Assembly (NCBI GenBank): GCA_019359075.1
Contig: JAHHIB010000014.1
Location: 40,287 to 104,286 of the forward strand
Direction: 5' to 3'
Source of the DNA: Kalymmatonema hyalinum WJT4-NPBG1
GTDB lineage: Bacteria; Cyanobacteriota; Cyanobacteriia; Cyanobacteriales; Nostocaceae
DNA: 64,000 bases
Shown here: positions 42,350 to 51,749 of the stretch, in pieces
How the letters are laid out: each line of letters starts with the position of its first letter
Numbering within the stretch: position 1 is the stretch's first letter
Notes under the pieces: model-generated
Told to the model about the DNA's origin: nothing
Databases searched by the model: none
Seen by the model: the letters and a program-made list of their open reading frames with translations, nothing else
Position numbers and translations under genes: made by a program

Positions 42350-43084
42350 TTGGCAACAATTAAGTGTAGAAATGTGACGTTTTCCAATATCCAGGCGATT
42401 CTATTTGATAAAAACGGGACTCTGGAAGATTCTGAAGCTTACTTGCGTACTCTCGCACAAAGAGGTGCGCGGATGATAGACGCGCAAATTCCTGGTATTG
42501 GGGAACCATTGTTAATGGCGTTTGGCGTTAATGGCGATCGCCTCGATCCAGCGGGTTTAATTTCGGTGGCGAGTCGTCGCGAAACAGAAGTCGCCGCAGC
42601 TGCTTATATTGCGGAAACTGGGCGGGGATGGTTTGAATCTTTAACGATATCTCGTCAAGCTTTGGAAGACGCGGAAAAATATGTTGGTAAGGCTGCTTCA
42701 CCTTTGTTTGTTGGTAGCTTGGAAGTGCTAAAGTCTCTCTCGGAAGCAGGACTGAAATTGGGGATTCTTTCAGCAGCGACAAGTCAAGAAGTGCGTGCGT
42801 TTGTCCAAAATCATCAATTGAGTGATTACATTCAACTAGAAATGGGAGTTGATGAAGGTCCAAGTAAACCAGATCCAATTTTATTTGTGAATGCTTGCCA
42901 AGCTTTAGGAGTGGAACCCAGTGCCACGCTCATGGTAGGAGATTCTGTGGGTGATATGCAAATGGCGCGTAATGCTAAAGCTGCTGGTTGTATTGGTATT
43001 ACTTGGGTAGGGAAGGCGGAGAATGTTAAAGGTGCGGATGTGGTGATCAATCAACTCGATGAAATTCAAGTTGTCAGTGAATGA
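42350..43084 (+). CDS. HAD-superfamily hydrolase with DxN motif
   Basis: 244 residues from a TTG start (MATIKCRN); GTG 42374 is an alternative. The HAD fold is clear: FDKNGTLEDSE (nucleophile Asp20), GILSAATSQEVRAF, SKPDPILF and LMVGDSVGDMQMA. Motif I has Asn22 where phosphatases have the acid/base Asp (DxD), so catalysis could be altered. It is divergent from cbiD (147 bases between starts). A phosphoglycolate phosphatase-like role is possible. Confidence 0.8.
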   Translation: MATIKCRNVTFSNIQAILFDKNGTLEDSEAYLRTLAQRGARMIDAQIPGIGEPLLMAFGVNGDRLDPAGLISVASRRETEVAAAAYIAETGRGWFESLTISRQALEDAEKYVGKAASPLFVGSLEVLKSLSEAGLKLGILSAATSQEVRAFVQNHQLSDYIQLEMGVDEGPSKPDPILFVNACQALGVEPSATLMVGDSVGDMQMARNAKAAGCIGITWVGKAENVKGADVVINQLDEIQVVSE

Positions 43085-43127
43085 ATTGCATCTATTAACT
43101 ACACTTTATCCAACTCGTTATAGTTTG

Positions 43128-43183
43128 TAGTAAGGACTTCAGTCCTTGCTATATCAGCCGAAGAGGACTAAAGTCCTCACTAC
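43128..43183. repeat. GTAGTAAGGACT palindromic repeat
   Basis: GTAGTAAGGACTTCAGTCCTT is complementary to AAGTCCTCACTAC with internal symmetry. It abuts the left 44-bp direct repeat of the CHAT/STAND locus, sharing the base at 43183. Confidence 0.65.
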
Positions 43184-43226
43184 GAACTTATGAAGGTTGT
43201 ATTATCGGACTTGATATTATTGGGTT
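43183..43226 (+). repeat. Left direct repeat flanking the CHAT-STAND-papain locus
   Basis: CGAACTTATGAAGGTTGTAT then TATCGGACTTGATATTATTG and GGTT. It matches 50907-50950 in the same orientation at 41 of 44 positions. It lies 12 bases beyond the 3' end of the papain-like gene. Confidence 0.75.
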
Positions 43227-43237
43227 CAAGTTGACGA

Positions 43238-46033
43238 TTATTTAGGTGGAGGTGGAGGTGGAGGTGGAGATGCAGGTGGTACATTTGGGACGTTATTAGT
43301 TCCTTTATCCGCGTTCCAAGCACTTGCTCCTGCACCAAAACGCCCAGTAGCCAACCATTCTGCCTTCAGGAGCGACCACCAATCGGCTGTCAGTCCCTGA
43401 ACAATGTAATCGTATGGAAGCCAGCCGTAGCCGCCTTGACCCCAACGAGTTCCCCAAGAGTTGCGAATCAGCAAAGCTCCCTCTGATGGGTTAGCATCTC
43501 CATTTTCAATAACCTTGCGGTCGTGATAGCCAACTGCAACTACTGTATGACCACCAATAACTTTGTCTCGTTCATGGGGTAGAGGAATATGTCCTCTTTG
43601 TACATTGACTTCATCGTAAACAGAGTTGTAGAGTGTGAATCCAAATATACAGGGAATTTCAGATGCAAGCAGCACCTTCACCTGCGCGAGCAGCGTGTGT
43701 CTAGAGATTGAAGCATAGTCTAGGCGAAAATATTTAAGCGTTTTGTAGTTTTCGGCAAAGGAATAGCAAAAAGGTGTTGGCTCTTCATCAAATTTGTCTT
43801 CGTCATAGCGCCAATACTGTTCCGGGCACACTCCAAACGCAACCATCGCCTTCATCATATCCCGTACAGAAGCACCTGAATCTCCCTCTCGTTGCATTAA
43901 GTTGCGTGTGACTTTGTAGAGAAAGCGAGAAGAGCCATCAATATAGGTTCCAAAACTTTTTTTCTGGGCGTACTCTATTAAGGCAATCCCAGCATGGGCC
44001 GTGCAGGAGTTCAACGATCCCTGATCTTCAAGTGGAGAGCACAAGTAGCTTAAATCAACAAACTCTGGCAGAGACAAAAATATTTTTTCGTCGTTTTGCG
44101 GATTTTCTGTAATGAGTTTGCGAAGGCGGGAATTGATAGGAAACTGCAAACTATTTTTCATCGGTTGAGATGAGTTCTCAGTTGACTTACATAAGGTTTG
44201 CCCTACATTAATCAGCCTGTTGAGTTCAGAATGAGAGATTTCAAACAGGGGTTTTTTAGTCTGACACGTCTCTTTTTGGCTCTCTTCCTGGGAGTGTTTA
44301 CATTGCTTGATTTTCTCAATTTTCTCAAATATACAATAGAGAGATGTATCTTTTTTAATTTCTATCTCAAACTGTGGAAGTGTTTTTAAGATCAAATTTT
44401 TAAAATCCACCCCCTGAATAAGACTGAAATCTCTGATGAGACCGAAATTATATTCCTCAATACTTTCTCGGATAAGATTTTTTGTGTCTTCTTGAGCGCC
44501 TTTCTCACACTCAAGTAAATGCTGGATTTTCTCTATTGCTCGCTCTACTGCTTCGCCAAGGTTTCCATGCTGAGCCAACGGCATCAACATCTGCGCTAGA
44601 ACTTCAATAATCGGTTGAATCAATTGCTGCGTCTTGTCTTCGATCTCTGGTTCTGAGGATTGTATGGCGAGCAAATTTTTCTTGAATAGGTTAACCACCG
44701 ATTCTGGAATTGGCGACGTTATAGGTATTTCCCTTTTTTTTAATAGCTGTGGTAGAATTGGTGGTGGAGAAATTCTATAAATTTGTTTTACTATTTTTTC
44801 AAACTCACGACTTGTTTCCCCTATTTTCCAACCTATTTTGTATTTCTTGCTATCAGAATCTTGAGTATTGTACTTCTGAAGATTATCTAAGTCTTCTAAT
44901 AAAGTTTCAAAAGCATTAATTTTTTTAGTCAATCCTTGCTCGCACAACAATTCTCGCAATTCCTTGAATTCATCATCCTTGATCAATGATTGTTTGTTTC
45001 GGAACGAACTCGCCACCTTATTAATTTGTTCAGAATCATTCTTAATATCATTAATTATTTCATTTAGCTTTAGTCTACATATTTGTATAGATTCTGTTTG
45101 TTTTTCTGGTACTTTTTCTTTTTGTTTATATGTATCAGATTCTTGTTCATGCTGCTTTTTTTGTGTTTGTTTTTTAGAGTCCTGTTCATAGCCATTTTGT
45201 ACAATGGCTTGATATGCATCTTCTGGAAGCTCATCCACTATTTTTGAAGAAGATAGAAAATTTTCAATTTCTTTAATGCTTAAGTTAGCTTGATCTCGAA
45301 GTTCATTCGTTTTTTTTAAAATCGAAGATAGATAGCTTGCAACAGTGATTTGTAGAGTATGATCTTCATTAGATTTTTCCCATTTCTTAGATTTTTCCCA
45401 TTTCTCAGTAAACTCAAGAAGGAATTCTATATTTGAAACATTTTTTGAAATACGGGCTAATTCCTTCAGAACCGTCATATCATCCTTACCAACTAAACCA
45501 TCAGATTGTAGCTGATTTTGAGTTTTTATGACTCTTATGACTGCATCACGTGTTTGAGTATCAAACGTAGGAGCGGTTATTATATGTTCATCATCGAGTT
45601 GCTCACTTTCATTGTTTTGATTGTCCTTTAATTGTTTCCATGTTTCTAAAATGCGTTGTAAGTAATTCTTAATAAGTAAAACTTCTGAGTCAGCCATTTT
45701 CTCTTTGAAAACGTTGTGAAATTCCACAGTTACAAAGCGAATGTCACCTAAAATTTCTTTTTCTAAAGCTTCCCGGACTGAAGTTATGTTTTTCTGGTTT
45801 GAATTATTATTATTTTCTAGCTCTTTATTGATTTTTAAAGCTTCGGAAATCCTATTTTGGTGCTCTTCCAAAATACCTAAAGCTTCACAAACCTTTTGTG
45901 CAAGGTTTTCAATAGAGGTAGTATCGCCTTGACTTTGAATTTTGTTTGATAGATTTTGAATTGCCTCACTTTTTAACGTGTGGTCGTTAACATCGGGATA
46001 ATCTGGAATCCAACCTGTTCCTCTCTTTTTCAT
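43238..46033 (-). CDS. Papain-fold (C1) peptidase with a 600-residue helical insertion
   Basis: 931 residues. The N-terminus has GWIPDYPDVND (about 7-17), the lead motif of bacterial C1 peptidases. Instead of running straight into the catalytic domain it is followed by about 600 residues of charged, largely helical and coiled-coil sequence. Then comes the protease (about 650-905): EDQGSLNSCTAHA with Cys677, GGHTVVAVGY with His829, IRNSWGTRWG with Asn858. It ends in a run of nine prolines. There is no signal peptide, so it should be cytoplasmic. It is the third gene of the minus-strand set, 31 bases after the STAND NTPase gene. It could be a latent executioner protease released by the NTPase, or a regulator; the family with this insertion is unknown to me. 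Confidence 0.75.
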   Translation of the reverse strand: MKKRGTGWIPDYPDVNDHTLKSEAIQNLSNKIQSQGDTTSIENLAQKVCEALGILEEHQNRISEALKINKELENNNNSNQKNITSVREALEKEILGDIRFVTVEFHNVFKEKMADSEVLLIKNYLQRILETWKQLKDNQNNESEQLDDEHIITAPTFDTQTRDAVIRVIKTQNQLQSDGLVGKDDMTVLKELARISKNVSNIEFLLEFTEKWEKSKKWEKSNEDHTLQITVASYLSSILKKTNELRDQANLSIKEIENFLSSSKIVDELPEDAYQAIVQNGYEQDSKKQTQKKQHEQESDTYKQKEKVPEKQTESIQICRLKLNEIINDIKNDSEQINKVASSFRNKQSLIKDDEFKELRELLCEQGLTKKINAFETLLEDLDNLQKYNTQDSDSKKYKIGWKIGETSREFEKIVKQIYRISPPPILPQLLKKREIPITSPIPESVVNLFKKNLLAIQSSEPEIEDKTQQLIQPIIEVLAQMLMPLAQHGNLGEAVERAIEKIQHLLECEKGAQEDTKNLIRESIEEYNFGLIRDFSLIQGVDFKNLILKTLPQFEIEIKKDTSLYCIFEKIEKIKQCKHSQEESQKETCQTKKPLFEISHSELNRLINVGQTLCKSTENSSQPMKNSLQFPINSRLRKLITENPQNDEKIFLSLPEFVDLSYLCSPLEDQGSLNSCTAHAGIALIEYAQKKSFGTYIDGSSRFLYKVTRNLMQREGDSGASVRDMMKAMVAFGVCPEQYWRYDEDKFDEEPTPFCYSFAENYKTLKYFRLDYASISRHTLLAQVKVLLASEIPCIFGFTLYNSVYDEVNVQRGHIPLPHERDKVIGGHTVVAVGYHDRKVIENGDANPSEGALLIRNSWGTRWGQGGYGWLPYDYIVQGLTADWWSLLKAEWLATGRFGAGASAWNADKGTNNVPNVPPASPPPPPPPPK

Positions 46034-46064
46034 TTCCTTCCTCGTTAATTAAGTAGAAGTTACA

Positions 46065-49000
46065 TTAATTGCACAAATGAGGTGAAACATTGGGGTGTGT
46101 CTTCAAGTAATCACGGATCTGGGTGCATCCGTTTGCCACTAACCCCTTCAAACTGAAATCTGACACATCCCATAACAAAACAACCCCATCTGCACCAGCA
46201 GAAACTAACAATTTACCATCAGGACTAAAAGTTACAAAATTCACATCAGCCTGATGTCCGCTCAAAGTTGTGATTAAAGTTCCATGCCGTCGCCAAAGTT
46301 TGATAGTCCGGTCACTACTGGCAGTGGCGATTATTTGTCCATCTAGGCTGAAACTTACGCCAAGCGCAGCAGCAGTGTGACCACTCAGCGTTGTTATTAC
46401 CTTTCCGTCTAATCTCCAGAGTTTAATGGTCTTGTCAGCACTAGCTGTAGCAATTGTTTGTCCATCTGGGCTGAAACTGACATTCCAAATTCGACCTGTG
46501 TGTTCCCGCAGCGTTGTGAGTTCTGTACCATCTAGACTCCAGAGTTTCACTGTTGAATCATCACTGGCAGTGGCAATTATTTGTTCCTTTGGACTGAAGC
46601 TGACACTTAAGACCCTGCCACTGTGTCCTGTAAGAGTTTTAAGTGGGCTACCCTCTAAACTCCAAAGTTGAGCAGTTCCATCATCACTGGCAGAAGCGAT
46701 TATCTTTCCATCTGGACTGAAGTTGGCTTTACGGACGCGATCGCTATGACCACGAAGTGTTCTCAATGGTTGTCCGTTTACACTCCAGAGTTTTACAGTT
46801 GTGTCATCACCAGCACTGGCAATTGTTCGTCTATCTGGGCTGAAGCTAACGTCAAGGATACCAGTTCGATCTCCTGTAAGGGAAGAGATGAGCTTGCCTT
46901 CCGGACTCCAGAACTTCAACTTTTGGTCACTACCTGCACTCACTACCCATTTACCGTCTGGGCTGAACTTGGCACTATTGACAGATTCTTCATGTCCAGC
47001 TAGAACAGTCAGCCAGCTTCGATTCACCTGCCAGAGCTTCGTGATGCTATCATTCCCAGCAGTCGCAAGAATCTGTCCATTGCGACTGAAATCTACACTG
47101 GGAATTTCTCCCTTGTGTCCTGCCCATGTGTCAAGGAGTATACCATCTCGATTCCAGAGCCTCACCTTTCCATTAAAGCTACCAGAGGCGATTGTTTGTC
47201 CGTCGCGACTGAAACTAACGCTATAAACTTGCTCCGGATGCGGAAGAGTTTTTAAAAGCTGACCTTCTTGATTCCAAACCTTTACTGTTCGATCTAGGCT
47301 AGCGGTTGCAAACACCTGGCTATCTGGGCTAAAGTCTGCATTCATGATAGCGCCAGTATGTCTGGTGAGGGTTTTGAGCAGCTTTCCGTCTCGTGTCCAG
47401 AGCTTTATCGTCGTGCTGTCACTGATAGTAACAATCGTATTACCATCAGGACTAAAACTTACTTGCTTCACCCATCCCCGATGTTCTCCTAGGGTCTTGA
47501 GGAACTGACCGTCAATTCGCCACAGTTTCGCTGTTTGATCTGCACTGCCGGTGGCGATTGTCTTACCATCTGGGCTAAAGCGGACACTTAAAACCGAGCC
47601 ATTATGAGCTTTGATAAACCATATTAACTTGCCATTATGATCCCAAAGCCTGACCGTTCCATCCTGGTTACCAGACGCGAGCATATTTCCATCGCGACTA
47701 AAACTAACGCTCATCACTGGCTTTGTATGTCCTTTCAGAGTCGTGATTAGTCTACCATCGGAGCGCCACAACTTCACTGTGTTGTCATAGCTTCCTGTAG
47801 CAATCATCTGACCATCCGGGCTAAAACTGACACTTAGAACAACGTCCTCATGCCCTTCCAGACGGTTACGCTCTCGCGTCCAGTAAACCGCTTGACCCAA
47901 CGTTGCCCGCATTTCAGCCTGCATTTGTGGATTAGTGTTGCCCCAAATTTGTGATTTTGAGCGCTTGGCAACATCTAACCCAACCAGTAAGGCATCCAAC
48001 GCATTTCTATTGGCAGCAAAACGAGCTTCTGAGGTTTGCCCTAAAGCAGCGATCTGACCTGTTTCGGCTCTCTGATACTGAATGGTCGAGAAAGCAGCTA
48101 GCGCTAATGCCACAGCAGAAAAAACAGATAGTCTAGTAACTGTTCTGCGGCGTTGACGATCGCGTCGTCCTACACTTGCATCAATAAACTGATTGGCAGC
48201 ATCACAAAACCCACCCAAGACGTGATTAAATGCCTCATTCTGTTTGAGTTCCAAGGCTTGCTCTAGTTTTGAGCCACTCCACAGTTCATCATCTGCTTTC
48301 GTCTTTTGCCACTGTGCCACATCTTCATTCAAACGGTTGCGGAGGGCGATCGCCTGACGGTTTTCTCCAATCCATTCATTCAACCGTGTCCAAGAGGTTA
48401 GCAAAGCTTCATGGGCAATCTCTACGGTGGAGACTTCACAATGAGGTTGACGATTGCTCACTAACAAGTTTTGATCAATCAACTGAGCTAACACTTTTTG
48501 TTCGAGTGGATCGTTAAACTCAAATCGCATCGCGCGTCTACGAACGGGTTTCCACTCAGTTCCCGATTCTTCTTCCCCACCAATCTCAACGAGCCTCAAA
48601 AAGATGCGTTGCACGCATGTTTGCTCTTCTGTTGTCAAGTTGTTGTAAATTTTCTCAACTCGTTGGTGGAGTGCGCCCCACACACCACCCAACTGCCGAT
48701 AAGTATTGATATTCAGTGTGCGATCCTGAATATCGTAATTTTTAACTTCTGTTTCCCACACTAAATTCAGCGTATATTGCAACAACGGCAAATATCCTGC
48801 CTGTCGCTTTAGATTTTGGATGATTTCCTCCACCAATCCCTGTTCAAACACCACTCCATGCTGAGCAGCAGGCTGTTCGATTGCTAACCGCAACTCATCT
48901 CGTTGCATCTCAGCAATGAATGGACGATGTTTATCTGTAGCCTTGACAAGCTGGGGATAAGGACTTAACCGATCCAGAAAATCCGCCCGCATCGTCGCCA

Positions 49001-49697
49001 CAATTTTGACGGAACGCTGCTTAGTTTTACTTAATTGCACCAAGCTAGCGATAAACTGGTCACGTTTTTCTAGTTGACTGGTGGTGAACAGCTCCTCAAA
49101 CTGGTCAATAAAGATGAGCCAATAATCATCAGGCTGCTTCAGGCGAGTTACCACCTGAGTGAGCGTACCAGCTTTAGCCTCACGGGCGATTTGAGCTTCT
49201 GTTTGCTTGTATTTACTGAGTAAGCTGGCATAAAAAGATTCAAAAGGGTCACTATCTGGGGTAAACATCAGGTGTACAAATCGCGATCGCCATTTCTGTG
49301 ACAGCCAGGGAATTAAACCGGCACGCACGACTGATGACTTGCCACTACCACTAGCTCCTAAAAGTAAAATTAAGTTCGTTTGTTCTAGTTCGTTAACCAA
49401 ACCTGTGAGAAATTGGTCACGACCAAAAAATAGGTCTTTGTCTTCTGGCTCAAATTTCTTTAACCCTTTGTAAGGTGAAGTTTCTATAAATTGACGGGTT
49501 TTAATCTCTTCAACAGCGATTTGTAGAATCTCTGTCTTGTTAAAAGTAACAATGTTGCTGTCACCCTGAATCTGAACATTATCATCCCCGATCGCCGCTG
49601 TCATTCCACCACCCAATGTGGCGTTTTCCACGTGCTGCTGAAGAATTGGCTGTTGGGTGGGTAGCGAATTTTCCTGATTGTGTAAAGGTTGGTTCAT
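46065..49697 (-). CDS. STAND-type NTPase with 14 WD40 repeats and an N-terminal RHIM-like motif
   Basis: 1210 residues. Residues 30-52 hold GGMTAAIGDDNVQIQGDSN and then IVTF, a Gly/Asn-rich signalling-type motif. SPYKGLKKFEPEDKDLFFGR opens the NTPase (about 73-400), with Walker A GASGSGKS (114-121) and Walker B LIFIDQFEELF. A winged-helix region follows. A probable membrane helix is at about 518-540 (RLSVFSAVALALAAFSTIQ). Fourteen WD40 repeats fill about 612-1190, enough for two seven-blade propellers. The plan is that of bacterial NLR-like sensors: the propellers sense, the NTPase oligomerises, the N-terminus recruits an effector. The start overlaps the end of the CHAT gene by four bases. 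Its trigger is unknown. Confidence 0.88.
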   Translation of the reverse strand: MNQPLHNQENSLPTQQPILQQHVENATLGGGMTAAIGDDNVQIQGDSNIVTFNKTEILQIAVEEIKTRQFIETSPYKGLKKFEPEDKDLFFGRDQFLTGLVNELEQTNLILLLGASGSGKSSVVRAGLIPWLSQKWRSRFVHLMFTPDSDPFESFYASLLSKYKQTEAQIAREAKAGTLTQVVTRLKQPDDYWLIFIDQFEELFTTSQLEKRDQFIASLVQLSKTKQRSVKIVATMRADFLDRLSPYPQLVKATDKHRPFIAEMQRDELRLAIEQPAAQHGVVFEQGLVEEIIQNLKRQAGYLPLLQYTLNLVWETEVKNYDIQDRTLNINTYRQLGGVWGALHQRVEKIYNNLTTEEQTCVQRIFLRLVEIGGEEESGTEWKPVRRRAMRFEFNDPLEQKVLAQLIDQNLLVSNRQPHCEVSTVEIAHEALLTSWTRLNEWIGENRQAIALRNRLNEDVAQWQKTKADDELWSGSKLEQALELKQNEAFNHVLGGFCDAANQFIDASVGRRDRQRRRTVTRLSVFSAVALALAAFSTIQYQRAETGQIAALGQTSEARFAANRNALDALLVGLDVAKRSKSQIWGNTNPQMQAEMRATLGQAVYWTRERNRLEGHEDVVLSVSFSPDGQMIATGSYDNTVKLWRSDGRLITTLKGHTKPVMSVSFSRDGNMLASGNQDGTVRLWDHNGKLIWFIKAHNGSVLSVRFSPDGKTIATGSADQTAKLWRIDGQFLKTLGEHRGWVKQVSFSPDGNTIVTISDSTTIKLWTRDGKLLKTLTRHTGAIMNADFSPDSQVFATASLDRTVKVWNQEGQLLKTLPHPEQVYSVSFSRDGQTIASGSFNGKVRLWNRDGILLDTWAGHKGEIPSVDFSRNGQILATAGNDSITKLWQVNRSWLTVLAGHEESVNSAKFSPDGKWVVSAGSDQKLKFWSPEGKLISSLTGDRTGILDVSFSPDRRTIASAGDDTTVKLWSVNGQPLRTLRGHSDRVRKANFSPDGKIIASASDDGTAQLWSLEGSPLKTLTGHSGRVLSVSFSPKEQIIATASDDSTVKLWSLDGTELTTLREHTGRIWNVSFSPDGQTIATASADKTIKLWRLDGKVITTLSGHTAAALGVSFSLDGQIIATASSDRTIKLWRRHGTLITTLSGHQADVNFVTFSPDGKLLVSAGADGVVLLWDVSDFSLKGLVANGCTQIRDYLKTHPNVSPHLCN

Positions 49698-50788
49698 AAA
49701 CTAAAACCAAAGAAATTCTTAGGAACACCCAGCCAAGGAGGTAGTTGTATCAGTATTAATTTAATACTCTCCCATAGAGTAAAAGTAGCGACAGTTTCCG
49801 TTGCAGTTTTTAATATTTCTGTCATCCGTTTGAGATTTCCGGCTGCTAACTGTTTATCCGATTCATCTGATTGCGCTTCTTCCTTGGCTGCTGCTAAATA
49901 CCTGAGTGATTTTTCTTTTGTTGCTTCTGGCAATTGAGAGGTTGATTGAATCAACTGCTCAATCTTTGCTAGTAACTGAATGACTTGTTCCTGGGTGAGT
50001 TGTTTTTCATTAGCGGAGGCAGTATTTTTAATCCTCATAGTTTGTTGGTTGCGGTTGCCTTGTACTGCCTGCATTCCACCGTACATTTGCCCACCATTAA
50101 GACTTTGGGAAATTCCACCGGAGTATTTTGGCTGTGAGTTGTTTTCTTCTGATGTCAACACTACACCTCTGGAGTTGGTTTTGCGTTGTGTTTGTTCACC
50201 ACTCGTTTGTGCATCAAAAGAAGACGATGAGCGCCGCCTTGCTTTGAGTACTGGTGTTTCTGACTCTGCAATTCCTTGTAAGTTGATAGAAGCACAACCG
50301 ACTTCAAAACAATCCTCATAAGGTCTGCCAACACCCAATGCGTCATAAAATCCAATGGCAAACTCAATAGCAGCCATATCCCCAATCGCCTTATTCATGC
50401 CGACAACATAATCAATATGTTGGTGAATTGCCGCTGCTTGGGCTTGCGAATAACAGGCGTTGAGTAAAACACACTCAATCTTGCCTTGGAACAAGCCAAA
50501 TAACCTTGCCAGCGATTCTGTACTTACGAGTTGCACTTGTCCAAGATTATTCTCTAAGGCTAAGCCAGCACTACCTGAACCATGTCCAGAAAAGTGAACG
50601 ATCGCCGGTTGGTGTTCCAACAGTGCGCGGCGCAGATCTTCAACTCGTATCGCCTCGGAGGTAACGATTTCAAACTGCTCTCGATTGTTAGCACGTTTGA
50701 GCGCCGCCTTAATTTCCCGCACCTCTTGGTCTAGGCGCAATTTATCTGTATTTTTAGGATTTGCGGATAATATTAAGATTTTTTTCAT
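49694..50788 (-). CDS. CHAT-domain protease with a C-terminal adaptor motif
   Basis: 364 residues from ATG 50788 (MKKILILSANPKNTDKLRLD), the usual start for this family; an upstream ATG at 50836 adds 16 atypical residues. The CHAT caspase-like domain spans about 1-180 with His69 in HFSGHG and Cys112 in LLNACYS. A linker follows, then GGQMYGGMQAVQGNRNQQTM (about 232-251), resembling the N-terminal motif of the STAND NTPase. A helical region and a hydrophobic end close the chain. It is the first gene of the set and overlaps the NTPase gene by four bases. Likely the effector switched on by that NTPase. Confidence 0.85.
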   Translation of the reverse strand: MKKILILSANPKNTDKLRLDQEVREIKAALKRANNREQFEIVTSEAIRVEDLRRALLEHQPAIVHFSGHGSGSAGLALENNLGQVQLVSTESLARLFGLFQGKIECVLLNACYSQAQAAAIHQHIDYVVGMNKAIGDMAAIEFAIGFYDALGVGRPYEDCFEVGCASINLQGIAESETPVLKARRRSSSSFDAQTSGEQTQRKTNSRGVVLTSEENNSQPKYSGGISQSLNGGQMYGGMQAVQGNRNQQTMRIKNTASANEKQLTQEQVIQLLAKIEQLIQSTSQLPEATKEKSLRYLAAAKEEAQSDESDKQLAAGNLKRMTEILKTATETVATFTLWESIKLILIQLPPWLGVPKNFFGFSL

Positions 50789-50906
50789 GATGCTATCTGT
50801 TCTCGAACATAGTTTTTGACAAAAACAGTTAGTCAATAGATGAATTTCGTTATCTAAATTTTCAATAGTTGTCAGTCAAATCAACTTATGCAGTTAGAGA
50901 AGTCAT

Positions 50907-50950
50907 CGAACTTATGAAGGTTGTATTACCGGGCTTGATATTATTCGGTT
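50907..50950 (+). repeat. Right direct repeat flanking the CHAT-STAND-papain locus
   Basis: CGAACTTATGAAGGTTGTAT then TACCGGGCTTGATATTATTC and GGTT, the partner of 43183-43226 (41 of 44 identical). It lies 119 bases upstream of the CHAT start, so the pair encloses exactly the three genes and the CHAT promoter. Confidence 0.75.
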
Positions 50951-51749
50951 TTTAAGCTTATGAGGTATTGGATAATACACCTATCTACTGAAAATATGAG
51001 GTCGCTATAATTATTAGTTACAAAAACTGGGGGGTAGGGGAGGAAAAAAGACATAGGTGGGGTGGGTGTAAGGAACACCAAGAAAAAAGATTCATGTCTG
51101 AACGCTATGCCCGTTTCGATGAGGCGTCCACAGTCGTGGATCCCCACACCGTTCGGCAGAACTCACGGCGAAGCCCCACACCCCACACCCAGCGTGTAAG
51201 CGCAAAGCGTGCCGCTAGCCATACGTGCAGCGTGTCCGTAAGGACTCAGCGCTTTAACCTCCCACACATCGTTTTCAAAAAAAAGATGCGTTTGTTCTGC
51301 CTTGGTGCTGCATAACTATCGTTTTCTGCCGGTAATGAACTAATAGTTATAGGATTTACGCACTTTACTTTGAGACAGTTCGTGCATCAAGGACACTGCA
51401 CTCAGTCTTCTTAGTTGAACTGATCACAATACTGGCAAATTTTTCCATTTCTATCCCAAAGCTGCATAACTTAAGCATGGTTACATCTATTAAAAATACA
51501 AAAGGTTACCTCATTCATGCTTAACTTCTGTTGGGCAAACCAAGTAAGGCTTAATGCATACAAAAAAACTTCTGTCACTACATAGTTTTTAAGTCTATCA
51601 AATTTTCGGAATTCAACAAAAATATAGCTTGTCTAAGTTTTTGTAAATTGTTACCTTGTGAAGCGAATTTTCGCTCAAATACAAAGTGTTTTTCAATTAA
51701 ATAACAACAAAAGACATTCTAAAATCCAAATTTTACAGGAGAAAAACAC
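50951..51749. other. Intergenic region upstream of the MFS gene
   Basis: About 800 bases without a supported gene. About 51100-51262 is a GC-rich compound repeat (GCGTAAGCGCAAAGC, GCAGCGTGTCC, GGACTCAGCG) sharing words with 11830-11945. About 51340-51740 is AT-rich and must hold the MFS promoter. A CAGGAG ribosome site at 51736-51741 precedes the start. Confidence 0.45.

Noticed and set aside
46426..47226. Open frames opposite the WD40 repeats
   Set aside because: They repeat with the period of the WD40 codons, a composition effect.
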